Shown: in pieces, positions 40,056-40,773 of the stretch
Position numbering within the stretch: the stretch's first letter is position 1
Layout: each line of letters opens with the position of its first letter
Assembly: GCA_001414485.1 (NCBI GenBank)
Contig: LLEY01000303.1
Location: 1-40,773 of the forward strand
DNA: 40,773 nt
Direction: 5' to 3'
From: Calycina herbarum
Taxonomy: Eukaryota; Ascomycota; Leotiomycetes; Helotiales; Pezizellaceae
Notes under the pieces: generated by a model
The model's database searches: none
The model's input: the letters and a program-made list of their open reading frames with translations, nothing else
What the model was told of the DNA's origin: nothing
Translations under genes and position numbers: made by a program

Positions 40056-40773
40056 TGCGCAATTGATGTTGATTTTTGAGTGTTCGTGGGTGGGAAGGGG
40101 CGATTGTGCTTGCGGACGTCGTAGAACGGGTTCTCGAAAAATGAAAAGGGGTCTTGTTATCTAGGAGCATCCATTTTGGCTACCAAGGGTGTTATGCTTT
40201 TTGTTTTTCGGTGGCAGGTTTCGTATGGAAGTGTAGTAGAATGTTTTGAAGGCTCTTGGTACAGGAGGGACGAGTCGAGGAGCAGGTAGAGTAGGGCGGG
40301 GTTGGTGTTTGCGGTCGGACTCGAGGTTTGGCCTGTTTGATGACGATGACGACGATTGGAGGCGAAGATTTCGAGGTTTAAACAGGTGATGAGGAGGATG
40401 AGGCTCTGTGTCTGTCTTTACTCAGTAGAGGCGAGAAAGAGTGGCGAGGGAGCGACAGAGTCCTAGGGTGTTTTGGTTTGTTGCTTCTGATTTCTGCTTA
40501 GAAACTGGCTTCTGCTGCAGGGGGACGGCAGTCTGATGGAATGGTACTCGTATCTTGGCTGTAAGAGAAGGAGGATGGGGAGACGGGAAGGGTTCCTTTT
40601 TAGGGGTCGTGGAAAGAGGGGAGAGAGCAGACAGGGGAGAAGGGTGCTTTATGGGCTGCGGTGATTTGGAGGGTGGGAAAAAGGAAGTTGGGTTGAGTTG
40701 AGAGGCTGTTTTCGGAGAATAAGAGGATATAAACAGGACGGTACTTAGGGCCTGCTGGGGGGGGGGGGCTTGC
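40056..40773. promoter_or_regulatory. Upstream region and leader of the phosphatase gene
   Basis: On the minus strand this is CT-rich and likely holds a long 5' leader and the promoter. A run of 12 G (40757-40768) ends the window; such homopolymers are prone to length errors. No other gene is recognised before the window edge. Confidence 0.45.

Overview
This window is nuclear DNA from a filamentous ascomycete (Pezizomycotina). Genes carry many short introns of about 45-75 bp, with GT..AG ends and CTAAC/TACTAA-like branch sites. The gene families are ascomycete-typical, and one transposon shows the CpA/TpG depletion left by repeat-induced point mutation (RIP). The overall style fits a leotiomycete such as a helotialean fungus, but the sequence alone does not settle the class. 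No rRNA, tRNA, CRISPR or operon structure was seen.

Layout, left to right: (1) the last 18 codons of a gene entering from the left; cystathionine gamma-lyase (-); a Zn2Cys6 transcription factor (+) diverging from it; a small His/Gly/Pro-rich protein (+). (2) A gene-poor stretch (6.3-7.9 kb) holding two related palindromic repeat copies, the second decayed by transitions. (3) A large dynamin-superfamily GTPase resembling the nuclear GTPase SLIP-GC (-), with an in-frame TGA that cuts off its last 252 codons; a doubtful RRM-like small gene (-); and an Hpm1/METTL18-type protein-histidine methyltransferase (+). (4) A 1.58-kb Fot1/pogo (Tc1/mariner) DNA transposon, heavily RIP-mutated inside but with clear terminal inverted repeats and a TA target duplication. 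(5) A block of mostly housekeeping genes: HSL-type alpha/beta hydrolase (+) with an unusually long intron, Nop12 (-), Dep1/Sds3-family Rpd3L subunit (+), Coa3 (-, 81 aa in three exons, the first only 8 nt), and symplekin/Pta1 (+). (6) A She3-like coiled-coil protein (+), an uncharacterised 1,104-aa KH-like protein (+, eight exons), and a rhodanese-PTP tyrosine phosphatase (-).

Exon structures below were assembled by hand from splice signals and reading phase. In each multi-exon model the coding length is a multiple of three, except the RRM-like gene at 11.8-12.4 kb, which stays uncertain. There is no gene cluster in the pathway sense. The genes cover sulfur amino-acid metabolism, ribosome biogenesis (Nop12, Hpm1), chromatin (Dep1), mRNA 3'-end formation (Pta1), respiration (Coa3) and signalling (PTP). 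Three divergent pairs share short promoters: RRM-like/Hpm1, Nop12/Dep1 and Coa3/Pta1. The least ordinary items are the GTPase with its in-frame stop, the palindromic repeat pair, and the uncharacterised KH-like protein.
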